DNA of 64,000 nucleotides, taken from the NCBI RefSeq assembly GCF_000092225.1, contig NC_014158.1, positions 248,001 to 312,000 of the forward strand. The letters run 5' to 3'. This document shows, in pieces, positions 23,992-33,914 of the stretch. How positions within the stretch are numbered: position 1 is the first letter of the stretch; each line of letters opens with the position of its first letter. The DNA is from Tsukamurella paurometabola DSM 20162 (GTDB lineage: Bacteria; Actinomycetota; Actinomycetes; Mycobacteriales; Mycobacteriaceae). The notes under the pieces were generated by a model, which was given only the letters and a program-made list of their open reading frames with translations, ran no database searches and was not told where the DNA came from. Position numbers and translations under genes: made by a program.

Positions 23992-25735
23992 GGCGACACG
24001 CGGACCGGTGATCGTCTCCGGGCTGCTCGCGGTGGCCGCGTTCGCGGTGCTGGTGGTGCCCTCGATCATCTCGAGCGGCAAGGGCCCGGCGGTGCTGATG
24101 CTGCTCGGCGGTGTCCTCGTCCTGGTGGGCGGGCTGGTGGCGGTGGTGCGGATGCAGCGCAGCAGCGCCGGCGGGGGTGCGTCATCGCCGGTAACCTGCA
24201 AGATCGACGACTGCGCGCAATACATGCCCTCGCACCGTGAGGTCGAGCAGTTCACCGCGAAAGCGGTGAAAAAGACCGCGTTGCGGCTGAGTCGCGACGG
24301 GTTCGATCCGAAGAATCCGGCGACGTGGGGCCTGGATTTGGGGACGCTGGTTCCTACGCGGCATGCGCTGATGCTCGACTTCGAATCGTGCATCTTCGTC
24401 GTCGCCGGCATGCGGCGAGGCAAGAGCCAGGCGTTCGCGATCCCCTGGACGTTGGACGGGCCAGGTGCGGTGATCGTGACCTCGAACAAGATCGACGTGT
24501 ACCGGGAAACGAGTGTGTTGCGCCGGCGTGCCGGGCACCGGGAGTGGCTGTTCGATCTGCAGGATCTGACCGGATCTGGTGCACCGGAGATCCGGTTTGA
24601 TCCGTTTGAGATGATCACCGACTTGGAGACGGCGATGCAGGCGGCGGGGCATTTCGTGTCGTCGGTGCAGAAGAAGGGCGCCACGGCGCACAGCTACTTC
24701 GACAACGCGGGCGTGCGGATTCTCGCCGCGTACATGCTCGCCGCATCGCTGATCGGTGGGGATCTGCTGCACGTAGCGCGGTGGTTGGACAAACCGCGCG
24801 AAACGTTGGCTGCGGAGATCCTCATCGAGTACGGGTTCTCCGATCTCGGTTCGCAGGTCAAGGCACGTAATCAGCTCGATCCACGGCAGCAGGAAGGCTT
24901 CTTCGACCCGGCTCGCATGTTCATCGAGGCCGTGGTGAACCCGAAGTTCGCCCGCTGGGTCGTGCCCGAAGAGCGCGGGGTCATCGCCCGGCATCCAGAG
25001 ACGGGCAAGCACATCGTCAAGGACGTGAAGGATTCGCGGCCAGTGTTCAAGGCCGCAGAGTTCGTGCGCTCCACGGACACGCTGTACGCGCTGTCGCAGC
25101 ACGGCGAAGGCTCACCCGCACCACTGGTAACCGCACTGGTCGGCATCGTGATCGAGACCGCCCGCACCGTGGCAAACCGGGAGCAGGGCGGTCGCCTCAA
25201 GCGGCCGATCATCGCGATCCTCGACGAGGTCGCCAACATCTGCCGGCTCAAAGGCCTGCCGAACATGATGAGCTACTGCGGATCGATCGGCGTGGTCCTC
25301 GCGCCGATCCTGCAGAGCAAGACCCAAGGGGAGAACATCTGGGGCGATGAGTTCACCGCGGCATGGAACTCGGCGAACGCGGTCGCCTACCTGGGCGGTA
25401 ACCGTGACGACGAGCTCGAACGGGAAATCTCCGCCCGCATCGGCGACCAGGACAAGACCCGGGAGAACAAGTCCTACAGCTCCGGGAGCACCAACTACAG
25501 CGAGAACACCAGCCGCGAGCCGATCATGCCGCCCGAGCTGGTGGGCGAGCTACCCAAGGGCCGCGGGATCCTCCTCGCCTCCGGCTGCCGGCCGGTCGTC
25601 ATCGCCCCGTCCATGGCCTACCAATCCAAGCGTGCCGGCGAAATCGACGCCGCGAAGAAGGAATACGACGCCTCCCACCGAGTGCGCGCCAACGACCTCG
25701 AAGACAACACCGAAGGCGAGAGGAAAGCAGCATGA
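23984..25735 (+). CDS. Type IV coupling protein, TraG/VirD4 family
   Basis: The product has 583 aa. Two N-terminal helices (about 8-30 and 36-60) anchor it in the membrane. The ATPase domain follows, with a Walker A-like motif (VAGMRRGKSQ, about 150) and Walker B (IIAILDEVAN, about 415), then APILQSKTQGENIWG and ANAVAYLGG. Lack of a strict GxxGxGKS is common in actinobacterial TraG proteins. It links the relaxosome to the transfer channel. It is last but one in a chain of genes overlapping by 4-8 nt and is followed by a DUF4913 gene, as in related conjugative plasmids. Confidence 0.9.
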   Translation: MDRATRGPVIVSGLLAVAAFAVLVVPSIISSGKGPAVLMLLGGVLVLVGGLVAVVRMQRSSAGGGASSPVTCKIDDCAQYMPSHREVEQFTAKAVKKTALRLSRDGFDPKNPATWGLDLGTLVPTRHALMLDFESCIFVVAGMRRGKSQAFAIPWTLDGPGAVIVTSNKIDVYRETSVLRRRAGHREWLFDLQDLTGSGAPEIRFDPFEMITDLETAMQAAGHFVSSVQKKGATAHSYFDNAGVRILAAYMLAASLIGGDLLHVARWLDKPRETLAAEILIEYGFSDLGSQVKARNQLDPRQQEGFFDPARMFIEAVVNPKFARWVVPEERGVIARHPETGKHIVKDVKDSRPVFKAAEFVRSTDTLYALSQHGEGSPAPLVTALVGIVIETARTVANREQGGRLKRPIIAILDEVANICRLKGLPNMMSYCGSIGVVLAPILQSKTQGENIWGDEFTAAWNSANAVAYLGGNRDDELEREISARIGDQDKTRENKSYSSGSTNYSENTSREPIMPPELVGELPKGRGILLASGCRPVVIAPSMAYQSKRAGEIDAAKKEYDASHRVRANDLEDNTEGERKAA

Positions 25736-26226
25736 GCGACCTGGACAGTTTCGACTTCGCCCTCGACGACGAGGACGAGTACGGCACCACAGCAGGGCAC
25801 AACAGCGGTGATGGGAAGAAGGTTGAGCAGGAGTTCACCACGATCGCCGAGTTCGTCGATGGGGTCATTATCAAGCTGATCACCCGCGATAGTGGCGAGT
25901 ACTTCTGGCTACCGACATGGTTCGACTACCCGGAGGTGGTCGAGCGGCTGGAGCATCTGTGGCGCGATTACGAGCTTGCCCGTGCTCAGGAGGAGTCGAT
26001 GACCGGGTGGTGGCTCTACCGGTTCGATCCGACCTGGGCAGTTCTGACCTCGCGATTCGGGCCGATGGGGATCGGGGAGCCGCGCGAACCACTGCGCGCG
26101 GCGATCGCCCCCGACGGGCATCGGGTGCACCTGGTGATCGAGATGAAGTTCGCCACCGAAGCCCCGGAGCCCAGCACCGGTGGCGCACCGGTCGCCAGCG
26201 AGCAGTTCGAGAACCTCGATGACTGA
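25732..26226 (+). CDS. DUF4913-domain protein
   Basis: The product has 164 aa with a 4-nt overlap to traG. The acidic N-terminus (residues 1-18) is followed by the DUF4913 core: FWLPTWFDYPEVVERLEHLW, then TGWWLYRFDPTWAVLTS. This family sits next to traG in many actinobacterial plasmids and ICEs, its role unknown. Confidence 0.82.
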   Translation: MSDLDSFDFALDDEDEYGTTAGHNSGDGKKVEQEFTTIAEFVDGVIIKLITRDSGEYFWLPTWFDYPEVVERLEHLWRDYELARAQEESMTGWWLYRFDPTWAVLTSRFGPMGIGEPREPLRAAIAPDGHRVHLVIEMKFATEAPEPSTGGAPVASEQFENLDD

Positions 26227-26860
26227 CCCGCAGGCGAGCGAGGCTCGCGACCTGCACCCGGCGCGCGAGCACGAGCACGAGCCGCAACGTCCGCAGGTGG
26301 TCGAGGTGGAGCTGACCGACAACGAGTACACCCTGAGCGTGCGCGATGCCCAGGGCAACGTCGTCGACGCAGTCTCGGGCCTGCTGCCGTCCGGGATCCC
26401 GGCTGCGGAGTTCCTACGGCAGCAGGGCGTGCAGGTCAGTGAAGGCTCCTGGGAGTTCGCACATCTCACGCGCGGCGACGAGACCGTAGGAGGGTGGCGA
26501 GCACAGGGCACAACGACCACCGGATGGGATGCGACCAAAGAACGTGTCGGCGGCCGCAATGCCGCCAGGGCTGTGCCGGTGGCCAACGAGCCCCCGACGG
26601 GCCCAAGCCGTGGCGCGGAGGCCGATCGCGGTGTGCGAGCCGGCGACTCTGAGCGGACGATATCGGTCTCCGAGCAGAGCATCGACGCGGCCGCCGCCCG
26701 TTCGGCGGACGGGCTGCGCTCTGCGGCAGAGCACGATGGGGCGATAGAGCAGACTGCGCGCGCCGAGGTCAACTTCGACCACGCGATGACGACCAACGCC
26801 TACACCGGCGACGACCAGACCTGGCGGCAGAACAGGCCCACGACGGCAACCGCGCCGTAG
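26219..26860 (+). CDS. Hypothetical protein of the transfer operon, 213 aa
   Basis: The ATG at 26219 overlaps the DUF4913 stop. The first 90 residues form a small folded part (VVEVELTDNEYTLSVRDAQG); the rest is low-complexity, Ala/Glu/Thr-rich and probably disordered. No family was recognised. Its reading frame ends the chain of overlapping genes that began before 20.8 kb. Confidence 0.6.
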   Translation: MTDPQASEARDLHPAREHEHEPQRPQVVEVELTDNEYTLSVRDAQGNVVDAVSGLLPSGIPAAEFLRQQGVQVSEGSWEFAHLTRGDETVGGWRAQGTTTTGWDATKERVGGRNAARAVPVANEPPTGPSRGAEADRGVRAGDSERTISVSEQSIDAAAARSADGLRSAAEHDGAIEQTARAEVNFDHAMTTNAYTGDDQTWRQNRPTTATAP

Positions 26861-27067
26861 CAGCACAAGGCCGGCGTGCCGATCACCTCGCGCAGGCCGT
26901 CGCCGCCCAGGACCGGGCGGCGACGGCGACACCGCGGCAAGTCACCGTGCGGGCAAGCAGCCGGTGGATACCGAACACACCGCCCGGGCACGAGCCAGCA
27001 CGAGGACGGAGCCAAAGCCGTGGACGTTAACGCTGGACGGACGATGCGCAGGAGGGAGGTAAGGGGA

Positions 27068-27673
27068 GTGGCACGACGCCGCCGTGAGTCCCACAGGAGA
27101 CTGAACCTCGAGACGGGATCGGATCTGATTCTGCTGTCACCGCGCGATGCCACACGGTATGCGCGGAATACTCAGTTGCGGGCTGCGGTCGCGTACCCGG
27201 GGGTGTTCCTGCTCCTGTTCGGCCTTCTGGCTGTGACGTACGCCCAAGTCGTGAGCGGCTTCGACCCGGCGCTCGGCCTGGTGGGAGTGATCGGGACTGT
27301 GGCTCTGGCGGCGGGGATCGGAGCGGCGCTGCTGGTGACGTTCGCCTTGCGTGTGACACCGGTGGATGATCCGTTGACCCACGCCGAGCTGGACAGCTAT
27401 CCCGGGGACGTGGCCACCACGATCCGGGTCGGGCTCGCGGGGTTGATGCCCGGCGGGATCGGCCCGGGCGAATACCGGCCGCTCGCTGTCGCGCGAAACC
27501 GAGGCTTGCGCAGGAAGTACGAGAACGGCTGGGACAGTGTAGAAATCGCACGTGTGCAGTATCGTGATGCAGCCTGCCCGCCGGGCGACCGCATCCCCGG
27601 ACTCAACCGGGACCAGGGCGAACAACGCCGCCTACAAGTCAATCCCGGCACCCCAACAATCAGTGAAGACTAG
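27068..27673 (+). CDS. Membrane protein, 201 aa, unknown
   Basis: The GTG at 27068 has a GGAGGTAAGGGG site; the longer open frame upstream is Arg-rich and unlikely to be translated. A basic N terminus (RRRRESHRRL) is followed by two close helices (about residues 45-65 and 75-98) and a soluble C-terminal half. It resembles accessory membrane proteins at the end of transfer operons, without a recognisable family. Confidence 0.55.
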   Translation: MARRRRESHRRLNLETGSDLILLSPRDATRYARNTQLRAAVAYPGVFLLLFGLLAVTYAQVVSGFDPALGLVGVIGTVALAAGIGAALLVTFALRVTPVDDPLTHAELDSYPGDVATTIRVGLAGLMPGGIGPGEYRPLAVARNRGLRRKYENGWDSVEIARVQYRDAACPPGDRIPGLNRDQGEQRRLQVNPGTPTISED

Positions 27674-28760
27674 TGGCGAGCTGCTCGGCCGGGGTCTGAC
27701 TTCCCAATAATCTGATCCCTTGCCTCGCGGGGGTGTCCTTCTTTCGACGTGTCGGCCTTGGCCGGGTAGCTCACCACCTGGCGGTGGTTATGGCCGTGCC
27801 GGGCGGGATGTGACTTGATAGGACCTTGCGTTCGGAAGTGCCCGGTCACTGATTTGTCCGTCCGCCCGGCCGGCGTCGGTCATCCAACACCGCTCCCGTG
27901 AGAAGCGAGAAGGAGACTTCTTCACCATGACAGCAGCACCGGCCGTCGGGCAAGAGCCGATCATTGTCGGCATTGACACCCACAAAGAGACACACCACGC
28001 TGCGATCCTGAGCGCGCGAGGAAAATTCCTCGCCGACAGGAAGTTTCCAGCCACGGCTCTCGGATACTCGCAGCTGCTGACCTGGACTGCGACTGTCGGC
28101 ACGGTGGCTGCATTCGGTATCGAGTGCACCGGCTCCTACGGCGCCGGCCTCCTTCGTCACCTTCTGGCGGAGGGCCACGATGTGCGTGAGGTCAACCGCC
28201 CGCACGCGCATACCGCTGCTCGGCGCGGTAAGACTGATGCGATCGACGCCGAGGCCGCGGCGCGTAAGGTTCTAGCCGGTGAGGCGCCTGTGGTGCCGAA
28301 GGACACCACAGGTGCGGTGGAGTCGATCCGGATGCTCACCTTGGCCAGAAATTCCGCGGTTAAGGCCCGATCGACTGCGCAGACCCAGTTGCAGAACGTG
28401 CTCATCACCGCTCCGCACACGCTGCGCGAGCAGATCAACAGCGATGTCTCCGGACCGAAGGCTCGCGTCGCGGCATGTAGTCGTCTGCGTCCTAATATTT
28501 CGAGGCTCAACGAGCCGGCTCAGGCCGCGAAACTGACCTTGCGCAGCCTCGCGCAGCGTGTGGAGAGCCTGGACGACGAGATCGCTACTCTTGACCGCGA
28601 ACTTGGGCAGCTCGTCGCCGCGACCACTCCCACGCTGGTCTCCAAGCTCGGAATCGGCACCGGGCACGCGGCACAGTTCCTCATCAGTGCAGGGGGCCTT
28701 ACCCCCTGTTCTTGGACACGTGTAATCCAGCACATGGCTGGGGGAAGTGAGAATCCAAGG

Positions 28761-29090
28761 ATGGCCAGGAAGAGTTACACCGATGAGTTCCGGTGCCGGG
28801 CGGTGGACTTGTATGAGTCGACGCCGGGTGCGACGTTGCAGGGGATCGCGGCGGATTTGGGTGTGTCCCGGGGATCGTTGAAGGGGTGGGTCGACAAGCT
28901 CGGCTCCGGGACGAGGACCGCGTCGGCTGCGGCGGGGGTGTCAGTGGGGCGGCGGGAGTCGCAGGCGGCGAGGATCACGAGGCTGGAGGCCGAGAATGGG
29001 GTGTTGCGGGTCGAGCAGGCAAAGCTTGCTGAGGAACGCGACATTCTCCGTCAGGCGGCGAAGTATTTCGCCGGGGAGACGAGTTGGTGA
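28761..29090 (+). CDS. ISb OrfA, HTH subunit
   Basis: The product has 109 aa. An HTH of the IS3 type is seen at ATLQGIAADLGVSRGSLKGW, and a leucine zipper at RLEAENGVLRVEQAKLAEE. ATG at 28761 follows a GGGAAG-type site. It overlaps orfB by a few bases. Confidence 0.92.
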   Translation: MARKSYTDEFRCRAVDLYESTPGATLQGIAADLGVSRGSLKGWVDKLGSGTRTASAAAGVSVGRRESQAARITRLEAENGVLRVEQAKLAEERDILRQAAKYFAGETSW

Positions 29091-29995
29091 ACCGCTTCCA
29101 GTTCGTTGAGGACCACAAGGACGCCTACGGCGTGAAGCGGTTGTGCCAGGTGATTGGGATCGCGCGGTCGTCGTTCTACGCGTGGCTCGCTGCAGCGCAG
29201 GGGCGGGCCGCGCGGACGGCGGCTGACTCGGTGCTGGCGGGCCGGATCCGGGTGCTGCAAGACCCGAAACAGGGCGGGGATCGTGCTTACGGAGCGCCTC
29301 GGATCACCGCTGACCTCAACGCCGGCGCAGCCGAGAGTGAGCGGGTCAACCACAAGCGCGTGGCGCGCGTGATGCGTGAGCACGGCCTGGCCGGAATCCG
29401 GCTCCGCAAGCGTGTGAAGACAACCGTCCCGGATCAGTCCGGTCGACGCTTCCCAGATCTGATCGGCAGGAACTTCAGCACCGGCGGTCCTGGTCGCCGC
29501 TACGTCGGCGACATCACCTACCTGCCCATCGCCGACGGCAGCAACCTCTACCTCGCGTCGGTCATCGACCTGGGCTCACGCAAGCTGGCAGGCTGGTCGA
29601 TGGCCACTCACATGCGCACCGAGCTCGTCGAAAACGCACTACGGGCCGCGCAGCGCGAACGCGGCACCCTGGCTGGGGCGATCTTTCACTCCGACCACGG
29701 GTCGGTCTACACCTCGAAGGCCTACACCGCCCTCTGCGAGCACTTCGGCGTGACCCAGTCGATGGGAGCGATCGGCTCGTCCGCGGACAACGCCCTCGCT
29801 GAGAGCTTCAACGCGACCCTCAAACGCGAACTCCTCCAAGGCCGACCAGCGTTCGGCGACCAGGCCACGGCCTACCGGGCCGTGTTCCGGTGGGCCAACC
29901 GCTACAACACCCGCCGCCGGCACTCCGCGATCGGCAACATCACACCAAACACCTACGAAACCGCCTACCGCGCTACGCTCACGCAAGCGGCATAA
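29084..29995 (+). CDS. ISb OrfB, IS3-family transposase catalytic subunit
   Basis: The product has 303 aa from a TTG at 29084 or the adjacent GTG at 29087, both inside the OrfA stop region. The DDE core is DITYLPIADGSNLYL (first Asp), HSDHGSVYTS (second Asp) and ADNALAESFNATLKREL (Glu). It is the same protein in copies 2 and 3; copy 4 is broken near its C terminus by ISa. Confidence 0.93.
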   Translation: MVNRFQFVEDHKDAYGVKRLCQVIGIARSSFYAWLAAAQGRAARTAADSVLAGRIRVLQDPKQGGDRAYGAPRITADLNAGAAESERVNHKRVARVMREHGLAGIRLRKRVKTTVPDQSGRRFPDLIGRNFSTGGPGRRYVGDITYLPIADGSNLYLASVIDLGSRKLAGWSMATHMRTELVENALRAAQRERGTLAGAIFHSDHGSVYTSKAYTALCEHFGVTQSMGAIGSSADNALAESFNATLKRELLQGRPAFGDQATAYRAVFRWANRYNTRRRHSAIGNITPNTYETAYRATLTQAA

Positions 29996-30375
29996 CCGAA
30001 ATGACATCGTGTCCAAGATCCAGGGGCAAGGCCCAGGCGAGAACATCGGCCGCCTGCACACCGATGCAGCGTTCGCCCGACTCTGTGGCGCAGCTCCGAT
30101 TCCCGTGGCGTCGGGCAAGACCCACCGCATGCGGCTGCACCGTGGCGGCGACCGTCAGGCAAACCGGGCGCTGTACATGATCGCCGTCGTCCGCCTACGC
30201 TACGACTCGAGAACCATTGCCTACATGGAGCGCAGACAGGCCCAGGGGCTCTCGAAGAAGGACGTGCTGCGCTGCTTGAAGCGGTTCATCGCCCGCGAGG
30301 TTTACAACGCTCTGCGGGAGGATTTGCTCAGATCGAGACCTGATGGTTCACCATAGAGAACGGAGAGTCCACGCA

Positions 30376-31470
30376 ATGGGTATTTCGCGGAGTGTTTCGC
30401 GACGAACTGCGTTGATAGCGGGAGCTACCTTTACCGCTGCGATCGCCGGTGGCGGGCAACGTGCTGTCGGGGCACCAGTGCCGACGCAGCTAGGCCCGGC
30501 CGGATACGTGTCGGTTGACCTCACCGGAACACAAGGGCAACGAGTAGCCCTCAGGATCGGTCTTCCCGGAGGCAAAAGCGTCGAGATCGCTGTCCGTCGA
30601 ACCACACACGGACGAGATGACAGGCCACTACCGAACACGTCGGAACTGATCGCGCTTCCTCCGGACACAATCGACCTGGAAGTCATCACCGACGCCGGCA
30701 TATCGATCTCGCCGACCCGCTACCGGATCGCAACCGCACCCAACTTCCAGGCACCGGTCGCTACGCACTACGGCTGGGGATTTCCCGTGGTGACCAGATC
30801 AGGTTGGGGAGCAGACCCAGCCCTGCAAACATGGGGGGAACCGGAATACACCCCCGCCCAATTGATCACGGTGCATCACACAGCACAGCCTCGCGGCGAT
30901 GAATTCATCGACTACCGCGATGCGATCCGCTCGATCTACCGATTCCATGCCCTTCCGGAGGCAGAGGGCGGCCGAGGCTGGGGCGACATCGGCTACCACC
31001 TCATCATCGACCCCAACGGAGTCATCTACGCCGGACGCGACACCGGTACCGAAGCACCCATCTTCACCCCCGGCACGACGTCCCTGAAACCGCGAACATC
31101 CGTCGTCACTGCCGGACACGTATACCAAGCCAACAGCGGCAACATCGGTATTTGCGTCATCGGAGACTTCACCGGCTCACAACCGACCCCGGCCGCCCGC
31201 GCCGCGCTCACACAGGTCCTCAGCGCACTCTGTCAACAGCTTCAACTAAACCCGCAAGCCGCGGTGCAATACGCAAATCCTAACAACGCCGTTCGAGCCA
31301 CTCAGTGGGCGGTCAGCGGCCACCGCGACTGGAGCAAGATCGCCGGCCCCACAGAGTGCCCCGGCGACGAACTGTGGGCCCTCCTACCTGCCTTACGTTC
31401 AGCGACCGAACTGAAAATCGCCGACGAAAACAGGGTCCCTCGAACCGCACCCTCGGCCCCGGTCTCGTAG
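30376..31470 (+). CDS. Exported N-acetylmuramoyl-L-alanine amidase/PGRP-domain protein
   Basis: The product has 364 aa. The N terminus (SVSRRTALIAG, followed by a hydrophobic run to ~35) looks like a Tat signal. The amidase_2/PGRP domain spans about 145-340: TRSGWGADP, LITVHHTAQPRG (first zinc His), GWGDIGYHLIIDPNGVIYAG (Tyr and His), and SGHRDWSKIAGPTECPGD (zinc His and Cys). It hydrolyses the amide between MurNAc and the stem peptide. On an element with transfer genes it may open the wall for conjugation; a housekeeping role is equally possible. Confidence 0.88.
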   Translation: MGISRSVSRRTALIAGATFTAAIAGGGQRAVGAPVPTQLGPAGYVSVDLTGTQGQRVALRIGLPGGKSVEIAVRRTTHGRDDRPLPNTSELIALPPDTIDLEVITDAGISISPTRYRIATAPNFQAPVATHYGWGFPVVTRSGWGADPALQTWGEPEYTPAQLITVHHTAQPRGDEFIDYRDAIRSIYRFHALPEAEGGRGWGDIGYHLIIDPNGVIYAGRDTGTEAPIFTPGTTSLKPRTSVVTAGHVYQANSGNIGICVIGDFTGSQPTPAARAALTQVLSALCQQLQLNPQAAVQYANPNNAVRATQWAVSGHRDWSKIAGPTECPGDELWALLPALRSATELKIADENRVPRTAPSAPVS

Positions 31471-31540
31471 TGCGCGAAGAACCGACGAATTCTGCTCGGC
31501 CATTTGACATGTATAGGACCGTCGACGGGAGGGGTAAGCG

Positions 31541-32149
31541 GTGAAGGCATTCTCGCCTGGATCGGGGTTCACCGATGGGGCCAGTGTGGAGCGGTGGGTG
31601 GCAGAAGCGATCGGCCATACCCCGTTTGACCACTGCGCCGTATCACCGGAAGAGCCGTGGACGAAGATCATCGCACTGTGGGATCGCCATGATGACCACC
31701 TACATTCTTCACCTGGGCCTTTGTGTGTGCCGGGCATCTCGCCGCAGATGCGCAGAGTCGACCTCGTCACAGGGTTTCGCCGCAAGGTAGGCCCACGGCT
31801 CGGGATCTTCCCCTCGCAGCTGATGTGGGTCCGGTTCCCATCGGGACTCACTCTCGGAGTCGAGAACTGGGCTGTGGCGCATCATCGCGAATGCGACGAG
31901 CCGACTTGCATACTCATCTGGCACCGTGCCGGCAGATCGGAGGACCTGTGGCGGGTCTCAGTCGAGCAAGGGACGCTCTTCGATCATGAATCGACAGCTG
32001 TTGAGGTCAACGAGCTGCCGGATTCTCCACTGGTGGACCTGTGGTGGAACGACGTGCTGATTCCGGTCGAGCAGGTGACGGCCGAGCAGTGCAGAGAGAG
32101 CCAGGACTGGTGGAGCCGCATGCGTGAAGGCCCAGCAGGGCCGCCCTGA
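31541..32149 (+). CDS. Hypothetical protein, 202 aa
   Basis: The GTG at 31541 lies behind GGGAGGGG. The protein is soluble, with Trp- and His-rich segments (DRHDDHLHSS; WAVAHHRECDEPTCILIWHR). No family was recognised. Codon use is typical of the region, so I believe it is a gene. Confidence 0.6.
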   Translation: MKAFSPGSGFTDGASVERWVAEAIGHTPFDHCAVSPEEPWTKIIALWDRHDDHLHSSPGPLCVPGISPQMRRVDLVTGFRRKVGPRLGIFPSQLMWVRFPSGLTLGVENWAVAHHRECDEPTCILIWHRAGRSEDLWRVSVEQGTLFDHESTAVEVNELPDSPLVDLWWNDVLIPVEQVTAEQCRESQDWWSRMREGPAGPP

Positions 32150-32310
32150 TCTGCGGGTTGTCCGGTTTCGAGCGCAGAAATGAGGCCCGCACGGGCGCTT
32201 CCGCCCGGCGCGAAGATGTGCGTACACTGGTGGTACGCGAATTGACGCGAGGCTGAGGGCCGGACGCCCTGCCGTTTACAGGACGCCCGGCCGATGTGGA
32301 TCGGTGATCG

Positions 32311-32439
32311 TTAGATCACCGAGTCGCGAATCAGTCGGACCAGGTCAACGACGAGCCTGGCCGCCTGGACGAGGAGTGAGATCACTGTCCAGGTGGTCGG
32401 GCTTTGTCGTTTCTGCGGCCCATTGTCCTGTTCGGACAT
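32311..32439 (-). CDS. 42-aa amphipathic peptide
   Basis: The ATG at 32439 (MSEQDNGPQKR) has an ideal AAGGAGG site about 8 nt upstream; a second ATG two codons earlier is too close to it. The last 25 residues (WTVISLLVQAARLVVDLVRL and on) form one strongly amphipathic or membrane-inserting helix with regularly spaced Arg and Asp. The size and plan recall small toxins of type I systems or phenol-soluble-modulin-like peptides, but no family is assigned. Confidence 0.55.
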   Translation of the reverse strand: MSEQDNGPQKRQSPTTWTVISLLVQAARLVVDLVRLIRDSVI

Positions 32440-32679
32440 CCACATCACCTCCTTCCCCTAAGTTGGTCTTGTCCGGGATCTACTCCCGGACGGCCCAGGT
32501 GGGTGGGATTGACTTACCTCCTTCTGCCACAGTTACGGCTTGCCCAGAACGGTTCGCCCACCCGCCTGTGGTCACCTTGACCGCTAATTGAGATCCGCTG
32601 CGAAGATGATCCGCTGCTTAGGGAAATGCTGCGGCTGGGTGGGCCTTGCCCCTGGATCTTGGACACGATGTCATTTCGG

Positions 32680-33591
32680 TTATGCCGCTTGCGTGAGCGT
32701 AGCGCGGTAGGCGGTTTCGTAGGTGTTTGGTGTGATGTTGCCGATCGCGGAGTGCCGGCGGCGGGTGTTGTAGCGGTTGGCCCACCGGAACACGGCCCGG
32801 TAGGCCGTGGCCTGGTCGCCGAACGCTGGTCGGCCTTGGAGGAGTTCGCGTTTGAGGGTCGCGTTGAAGCTCTCAGCGAGGGCGTTGTCCGCGGACGAGC
32901 CGATCGCTCCCATCGACTGGGTCACGCCGAAGTGCTCGCAGAGGGCGGTGTAGGCCTTCGAGGTGTAGACCGACCCGTGGTCGGAGTGAAAGATCGCCCC
33001 AGCCAGGGTGCCGCGTTCGCGCTGCGCGGCCCGTAGTGCGTTTTCGACGAGCTCGGTGCGCATGTGAGTGGCCATCGACCAGCCTGCCAGCTTGCGTGAG
33101 CCCAGGTCGATGACCGACGCGAGGTAGAGGTTGCTGCCGTCGGCGATGGGCAGGTAGGTGATGTCGCCGACGTAGCGGCGACCAGGACCGCCGGTGCTGA
33201 AGTTCCTGCCGATCAGATCTGGGAAGCGTCGACCGGACTGATCCGGGACGGTTGTCTTCACACGCTTGCGGAGCCGGATTCCGGCCAGGCCGTGCTCACG
33301 CATCACGCGCGCCACGCGCTTGTGGTTGACCCGCTCACTCTCGGCTGCGCCGGCGTTGAGGTCAGCGGTGATCCGAGGCGCTCCGTAAGCACGATCCCCG
33401 CCCTGTTTCGGGTCTTGCAGCACCCGGATCCGGCCCGCCAGCACCGAGTCAGCCGCCGTCCGCGCGGCCCGCCCCTGCGCTGCAGCGAGCCACGCGTAGA
33501 ACGACGACCGCGCGATCCCAATCACCTGGCACAACCGCTTCACGCCGTAGGCGTCCTTGTGGTCCTCAACGAACTGGAAGCGGTTCACCAA
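32680..33591 (-). CDS. ISb OrfB (copy 2)
   Basis: 303 aa, identical in sequence to OrfB of copy 1, with the complete DDE core. Confidence 0.93.
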   Translation of the reverse strand: MVNRFQFVEDHKDAYGVKRLCQVIGIARSSFYAWLAAAQGRAARTAADSVLAGRIRVLQDPKQGGDRAYGAPRITADLNAGAAESERVNHKRVARVMREHGLAGIRLRKRVKTTVPDQSGRRFPDLIGRNFSTGGPGRRYVGDITYLPIADGSNLYLASVIDLGSRKLAGWSMATHMRTELVENALRAAQRERGTLAGAIFHSDHGSVYTSKAYTALCEHFGVTQSMGAIGSSADNALAESFNATLKRELLQGRPAFGDQATAYRAVFRWANRYNTRRRHSAIGNITPNTYETAYRATLTQAA

Positions 33592-33914
33592 CTCGTCTCC
33601 CCGGCGAAATACTTCGCCGCCTGACGGAGAATGTCGCGTTCCTCAGCAAGCTTTGCCTGCTCGACCCGCAACACCCCATTCTCGGCCTCCAGCCTCGTGA
33701 TCCTCGCCGCCTGCGACTCCCGCCGCCCCACTGACACCCCCGCCGCAGCCGACGCGGTCCTCGTCCCGGAGCCGAGCTTGTCGACCCACCCCTTCAACGA
33801 TCCCCGGGACACACCCAAATCCGCCGCGATCCCCTGCAACGTCGCACCCGGCGTCGACTCATACAAGTCCACCGCCCGGCACCGGAACTCATCGGTGTAA
33901 CTCTTCCTGGCCAT
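33585..33914 (-). CDS. ISb OrfA (copy 2)
   Basis: 109 aa, identical to OrfA of copy 1. ATG at 33914. Confidence 0.92.
   Translation of the reverse strand: MARKSYTDEFRCRAVDLYESTPGATLQGIAADLGVSRGSLKGWVDKLGSGTRTASAAAGVSVGRRESQAARITRLEAENGVLRVEQAKLAEERDILRQAAKYFAGETSW

Larger units (their letters stand above)
28694..30034 (+). mobile_element. ISb copy 1 (IS3 family), 1341 bp
   Basis: Imperfect ~27-bp ends: GGGCCTTACCCCCTGTTCTT... on the orfA side and the complement of GGGCCTTGCCCCTGGATCTT... on the orfB side. AGG duplicates at 28691-28693 and 30035-30037. It carries two ORFs and sits inside the IS110-family transposase gene. Confidence 0.95.
27927..30356 (+). pseudogene. IS110-family transposase, interrupted by ISb
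   Basis: The 5' part (27927-28693) encodes the RuvC-like DEDD domain: IVGIDTHKETHHAA with the first Asp and, further on, RGKTDAIDAEAAAR. The 3' part (30038-30356) carries the Tnp-20 end (RANRALYMIAVVRLR-like: DRQANRALYMIAVVRL). ISb lies between, with AGG duplicated at both sides. Removing ISb and one AGG joins ISAG to ENIGRL in frame and gives a 361-aa protein, the normal length. The ends of the IS110 element itself cannot be fixed by inspection. Confidence 0.9.

Noticed and set aside
23218-24684. 488-codon minus-strand frame opposite traG and upstream genes
   Set aside because: Shadow frame with Ser/Pro/Arg bias; traG motifs and overlapping starts fix the plus strand as coding.
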